DNA from: Candidatus Thorarchaeota archaeon SMTZ1-83
GTDB lineage: Archaea; Asgardarchaeota; Thorarchaeia; Thorarchaeales; Thorarchaeaceae
Assembly (NCBI GenBank): GCA_001563325.1
Contig: LRSK01000007.1
Span: forward strand, 1 to 8,936
Direction of reading: 5' to 3'
DNA: 8,936 nucleotides
Made by a program: the position numbers and the translations under genes. Below the pieces are notes generated by a model that was given only the letters and a program-made list of their open reading frames with translations, searched no databases and was not told the DNA's origin. Below, piece after piece: positions 1-6,000 of the stretch; position 1 is the first letter of the stretch; the number at the start of each line of letters is the position of its first letter.

Positions 1-3000
1 TAGGCGCGTCATTCACCAACTGTGCCTGGATGAGTCTGACGGAGCCATAGAGATACACAAGCGTAGTATTCTGGTAGTATGGTTCAGCAGATGGATTCCA
101 CAGAAGCCGGAGAGTGAATGTATACACGCCAGTGCTGCTGAGTCTTGATGCATCCACGGTTATTCCATAGTCACCTTGATTCTCTCCTGTTCCTCTGCTC
201 ACCCAGTAGTCCGTGTTTTCGACGAGCCCACTTGAGTTCAACGAGTCGAACTCAACCATAGCATTACCTATGCCAACTCCATTTGCATCATCTAAATACG
301 AAAACGTGAGGGTCATGTTGTCGCCAAGCGGAACGGTGGGCACTTCACCACGAGATACGCTACCTCTTCTATTGACAACCGTCACTCTAACTTGTGCAGA
401 GGAATCAGTGTAGTAGGGCGCGATGTCATATTGCCAGTCAACGTATGTTGTAACGTTCCAAGAGCTCACTAGTCCTGAGCTCAGTTTGGTCGAGTTGATG
501 CTGACCCGATACCCGACAACGTCGCAACTCATAGAGAAGTCGCTGGACGCAAGCAGCGTCCCGCCGCTGTACACTCGCACTTGATCCTTCGCTACTGAAA
601 TCAGTCCCTCAGTCATCTCGTCTACGTAAGCGAAGACGTAGCTGATGTTCTCCAGGTAGCACACCTGCGAAGGTTGTGTCAGTATCCGAACGCTAGCACT
701 TCTCTCTACCACGTAAAGTGTGATGCTGACAGTCGAATCAGCGTAGTACGGAGCTACTGACGGCCAGAGTGCATCAATCCGAAGTAGAGCGCTACTTCCT
801 GCAGCTCCAACTACAGTTGAGTTTACGGAAAGGTAGTAGAATCCTCCTATGCTAGTCTGAAGATGATAGTCTGTCCCCTCGACCAGCCCGGTTCCCCCGA
901 CAGCCAACGATATAGTGGCACCATCGATTCCGCTGCCTGATTCCGCGTCTTGAAAGATAGTCGTGAGATTGATGTGCTCCGGACTGGGAGTCGGCAATGG
1001 AGGATCAGCCAAGTTGAGAGTAGTGCTGCGCTGCCTAAGTCTGAATGTCACAAAGGTTTCAGCAGGGAGGTAGTAGGGAGATGAATCTGGATAGCCAAAC
1101 CTTAGCCAGAGGACATAGTCTGTGTTAATGTCAAGACCTTGGTCGTGAGTTTCCACTACAACCAGATAGTCGTGAGTTGCATCTCTCCAAGTCGAGCTCA
1201 TGAAACTCCAGCTCGCATTTAGAATCTGGATTGTAGTGGGTGTTGATCCGTTGCCAATCTGAGTTGAGCTTAGAATGTCCTGGTAGCGGAACACCAGATT
1301 GAGCGAGGAGTTGTAGGATACGGTACCAACGGGTTCCGCAAGTAGTGTGGTAAGTCTATACATGACATTTAACGTGCGTGATCCTGTCGCGTTTGCATAG
1401 AAGAAATGCGGAGTACTCACCTCCACTACCAAGGAGTACAGTGAAGGTTTCTCGAAATAGGTAGTATTCAAGTCAATACTGTATAAGCCAGCTCCCACCA
1501 AAGAGTAGTCGTAATATAGGGCGGGGATTTCCTGAGTTGCGTTGTACAGGATAATGCTCGCATCATTGATTGGCTTTGAACTGCCTCCAGTTGTGTCGAT
1601 GAAGGAAACCGCAATAGAAACCTTCTCGCCATACTGAGTTGGAACTGGTGCAGAATAGTCGAACGAAGTTTCTCTTTGGGTTACGGTGACGAGCACAATT
1701 CTATTGGTTATGTTCGCATAGAATGGCGTCCCAACCCAAGTAACACCGAGATTGAATTGTCTTCCCCCAAGCGGCTCTCCTAGAATGCTTGTATTGAAGG
1801 AAACATGGAATAGCCTCGAGATCGAGTCGTATGTAAGAGTATAGTCTGAGAGTCCGACGGTGACTGTCATTTGTGCGCTGTCTGCAACCTTCTGAGCTGT
1901 ACCATTTGCTACATCATCGAAGGAGAATGAGAACGTGGCGTTCACACCATATGCAGTGCTCTCGGGAGGAGTAACACTAAGTAGTGTACTACGTGAGATG
2001 ATTCGGACGGAGATCGTGTCAGTCCTGTTGGCATAGAAGGGTTCTACATTCTTCGACCAGTTCACATACACACGCATGGTGTAGACTCCAGGTCTGCCAA
2101 AGGAAGTAGAATTGAACTCGACCTTGTAGTGTCCTGGACTACCGACCGGGTCTGGTTCGCTGATGGATATCAGTGCAGGGTCAATAGCTGTTTCCAGGAA
2201 ATCGACCCGAATGAGAACGTTCCCGGCAGGAACTGAAGAGTTTGAAATGCCGGCTCCACTGTATAGTTCACTATAGAAGTACGAGTAGCTCATATTCTCT
2301 AGGTATGGTGTTGAACCAGGAAACTCCTCCAAGGTCAGACTTGATGCTTCTCCTATGATGTTCACCGAGGCTCTGATAACTCTATCATAGTACTTCTGAA
2401 CGGGGCCAGTCCAGTTGAAGTTGATAGTGAAATTGAAAATACCAGAAACACCAAGATCTGAAGCAGCAATCCTTACGACATAGTATCCATCTCCCAACCC
2501 AGTATCATTCTCAAGTGTCGAGGAAATCCAGCCTGCTTCGCCATAGACGGAAACATTGATGAAAGGCGAAACGATGCCCACGTTGTTGTCCAAGTCTCTA
2601 TAGTAAACAGAAACATTGACTTTCCCTTTGTAGCCTGTTGGCTCTACAGCACTTGCTAGACGGAACTCGGTGTAGTGAGTCCGTAGAGTCACGCTGACGT
2701 TGAAGTAGCCGAACTGATAGTTCACACCTTTGGAGAAGTTGAACATTATCAGATAGCTGCCGAGGATGTCCGAGTCTAGACTTGGTAGTTCAATCCTGTA
2801 GTCTGACCCGGTCCACACGACGTTTAGACTATGCAACCAGTTGTGACTGACAGATGCACCAACAATGGGCTCATCTTTCGTTATGTCCCAGTAGTCTGCA
2901 AAGAATACTGCCGTATCACCAACTGGGAGGTCTATCGAAGAGATGGAGGAACGTGCATAGGCATGAGCAATCTGCACAAGAATTTGGAATGTGAGAGTCT

Positions 3001-6000
3001 TAGCTTGGTAGCTCGTCGCATCAGCTGTCAGATTCACCTCATGAGTTCCGAGGTCCCAACCTTGGACAATGATCACAACTCGGTATTCGCCATTAGCGAT
3101 ATGTACCCAATCTATTGAAGCACCCTCAGCCGTTATGATCCCGGTTGTGATGTTCTGTGAGTTATCGATGTCCACGTAGTTCAATGTGACCGTTACATTG
3201 GTGTCATACGTAGTTGTGACTGTGGGATAATCCGAAGATGAAAGATGCGTGAGGATTGGTCGATATGAGAAGGCTATCGTTGGTGTTTGAGTGTCGGTAA
3301 AGTTCTCAGAAGGTAGGAAGTCTACTATCACTATGATACCGTAGTTTCCTTCGTAGAATCTAGTGTTGTCGATAGTGATTGAATACCGGCCGTTTCCAAG
3401 CTCTGTGAAGCTCTCGAAGGTGTAGAAATCACCAGTTTCGTTCTTCGCACTGAAGTAGCTAATGTCCAGACCAGTTATTGGGTCGCCGTCCAGAGGGGCA
3501 TTGGGTTCGCTTATGTTCACATGGACGAATATCTCGAAGTCGTTGCCGTTCGGGAATGGCTCCAGGTGTTCCCAACTCAAGTACACCCCAAGTCTTCTGA
3601 CGACCAGCTCAATTGATACAGAGGAGTCAATATAGTACCTTGGACCAGTCGTTGCATAGACGGTGATGTTTATCGTATGAAAGCCTACCGCCCATGTACT
3701 TGTGTCGAGCCAGAATTCTAAAGAGGAATAGGCTTGATTTCCTGTTCCCCAGTCTAGAATGACCTGACTGAAGTTGCCCGAGCCGATCGGAATCGATCCT
3801 GAATCAAGATCTAGAAATGTCAACTCAAAGTAGCTGTCGGTTCCCACTGGGACCGTAGTGTTGCAGTTCACACCAACAGATGTACTGTGGGCCTTCACTA
3901 TGATGACGATGGATGTAGTGCCAGCCTGATAGTTGGCTTTGGAAACTGTCAGGTCAAAGGCGTGCGTCCCAGGTGAGTATGAGCTCACATCAATTGTGAC
4001 AGAATAGGTGCCGTCGCCGCTAGGACTGGTCTGGATTGGAATCGAGGGGTCGATGCTTATGGAGCCGCCGTTCACACCAATGCCTGAATGGTCAATATCA
4101 ATCCAGTGCAGAGTTATGCTGGCCTCCTGGCCCCAAGACAACTCCACTGGGTCTGCACTTGAAGGATAGGCTTCGGTAGCTATACTGCGGTAGCTGAACT
4201 TCACGTCAATTGAGCTGCTCAGTAGGTATGAGTCACTTGGAGTGGCCATCAACCTGAAGGCATATTCTCCGACTGCCAAGCAATCGCTATCAATCGTGAC
4301 AAGATACGTTCCGTTCCCGTAATCAACTGGAACGCCCACGATTGTACCATTGCAGCTGAACGTTGCACTTGGCTGCGGACTGTCATCGAACGCATCTCTG
4401 AGAGTCAGCTTGACAACGAAATTGTCCCCGTAGGCAACATCGGTCGGAGGCTTGTAGGTTAGATAGGTTTCGTGTGAGAGGTCCAAGTAGAAGGAATATG
4501 TTGCGTTCGTATAATGCGAATGATATGAATTCAGATCGAGCTGCCAGCGGCCTGCCGTACCCAGGTCTGAAGTGTCATATACTCCACCATATCTTCCGTC
4601 GCCATAGTCGTTAAGCTGGACTGAGGTGGGCGTGCCGCTGACACTCCAGTTCATGGTCACAGAAGCGCCGCTCACCAGGCCGGAGTCCAGCGTATCCTGG
4701 AGTTCGAACTCAACATAAAGCTGCTCTCCTATCAGCCTTGCAGCAGTATCATCAGAAACAGCATCGCTCGGAGCAAGCAAAGAGAAAGAAGTCCCATGAG
4801 TCACGACGAAGCTCCTAGTGAAGGTGCCTGCCTTGTGTAAATCGGAGCTACCATCATCAGTGTACTGGGCGGTGATGTACCAGACTCCCTCTTGGGCAGT
4901 GCCGTCCAGAGTAATGTTCTCTGATAGGGAGTATCCAATTGTTTCCTCTGCTCCAACCGCGTAGAAGCCGCCTGGGTTGTTCTGATTCCGGAACTCTGTT
5001 TCAATCCATGCCTCAGAGCGAGAAACAGTGGAGAGGCGTACCTCATCTATGAAGCCAACCCACTCACCACTCCAGACGACATCCTTGGGCTGATCTGCAT
5101 GTCCTATCCAGAATCCCTTTTCGGCGGATGAAGGTTCGATGTTCTGATTCTTGTCCATGACATTAGGGTCTTGGACACCGTCAATGTAGGTTCTCATTGT
5201 TGAACCATCATACACAGCCACTATGTGATGCCAGTTGTCCACTGTTATGTCGGTAGCACTTGTGAGCTGATGACTTTCGCCTGGAAGGTTGAACGCAACT
5301 TTCTGCATGTTACGGCGCATGAAGAGGCTGTATCCATCACTCCATCCTTTGTGATTCATTATGCCGTATACATGATCCCATGGTGTGTTGTTGTGCCAGA
5401 CCCAGGCCTCCATTGTGATTTGAGTCCCAGAGATGTCCCAGAGCGGACTGTCGCCGCAGTCTATCAAGTCATATTTCCCGTCGGTTTCATTTGTGAAGTA
5501 TTGAGCACTGCCAATCTTGCCGCTAGCCACCTGCGGTACATACAGAGGATCCCCCTCTCCTCCCTGGCCATGGTGCTTATACAGACTGCTGTCTTCGTAT
5601 TCGCCGGGGGAGCCATCACCACTCTCTGAGAGGTGCCAGACGCCCAGATACCCAAGATCCCAGACACCCGCAGGGTCCTCAACAATCGGTACAGTTGGGT
5701 TGTCATAATACATCGTTACTATCGTGTCGACCGATGCTGAGAGCAGCGGCACCTTCACCCAGGCGATGAGATGCGCATGAGTTGAATTGAAGGACTGGTC
5801 AAACAACTCGATCTCATGGCTTAGAGCAGTATCTCCGCAGGCAAATGCAATGTCCTTGCCGTCGGAACGTGCCTCTGTGCGCAAGTCTGTGTCGTATATG
5901 TCAATCAAGACTGGAAAGTCGATAAGGTTGGATGTGACCAGAGTGTGGTCAATAGTTAGGTCCTTTCGGTGTGAGTAAGGAAATGCAAATCTCTCGCCTT

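Noticed and set aside
26..2671. Recent tandem DNA repeats or a CRISPR-like array
   Set aside because: The periodicity of about 320-350 bases exists only at the protein level. The copies share no long identical DNA and there are no short direct repeats with uniform spacers.
2831..3118. Plus-strand open frame of 95 codons
   Set aside because: It is antisense to repeats R6-R7, which have clear Ig-like sequence on the minus strand. The plus-strand product shows no family pattern.
4801..5046. Minus-strand open frame of 81 codons in a different phase
   Set aside because: It overlaps the end of C3 and the second half of the split Ig-like domain out of frame. The main frame there is continuous and well conserved, so there is no sign of a frameshift needing this frame.
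5225..5629. Plus-strand open frame of 134 codons, the longest on that strand
   Set aside because: It lies opposite cassette C3, whose minus-frame DUF2341/LamG motifs are unmistakable. Its translation has no recognisable domain and looks like antisense noise.
4934..5992. Cassette C3 as a mobile genetic element (intein, IS or group II intron)
   Set aside because: It is a structural DUF2341+LamG pair, in frame, without transposase, reverse transcriptase or splicing-block motifs and without obvious terminal inverted or direct repeats. It is better explained as domain insertion.
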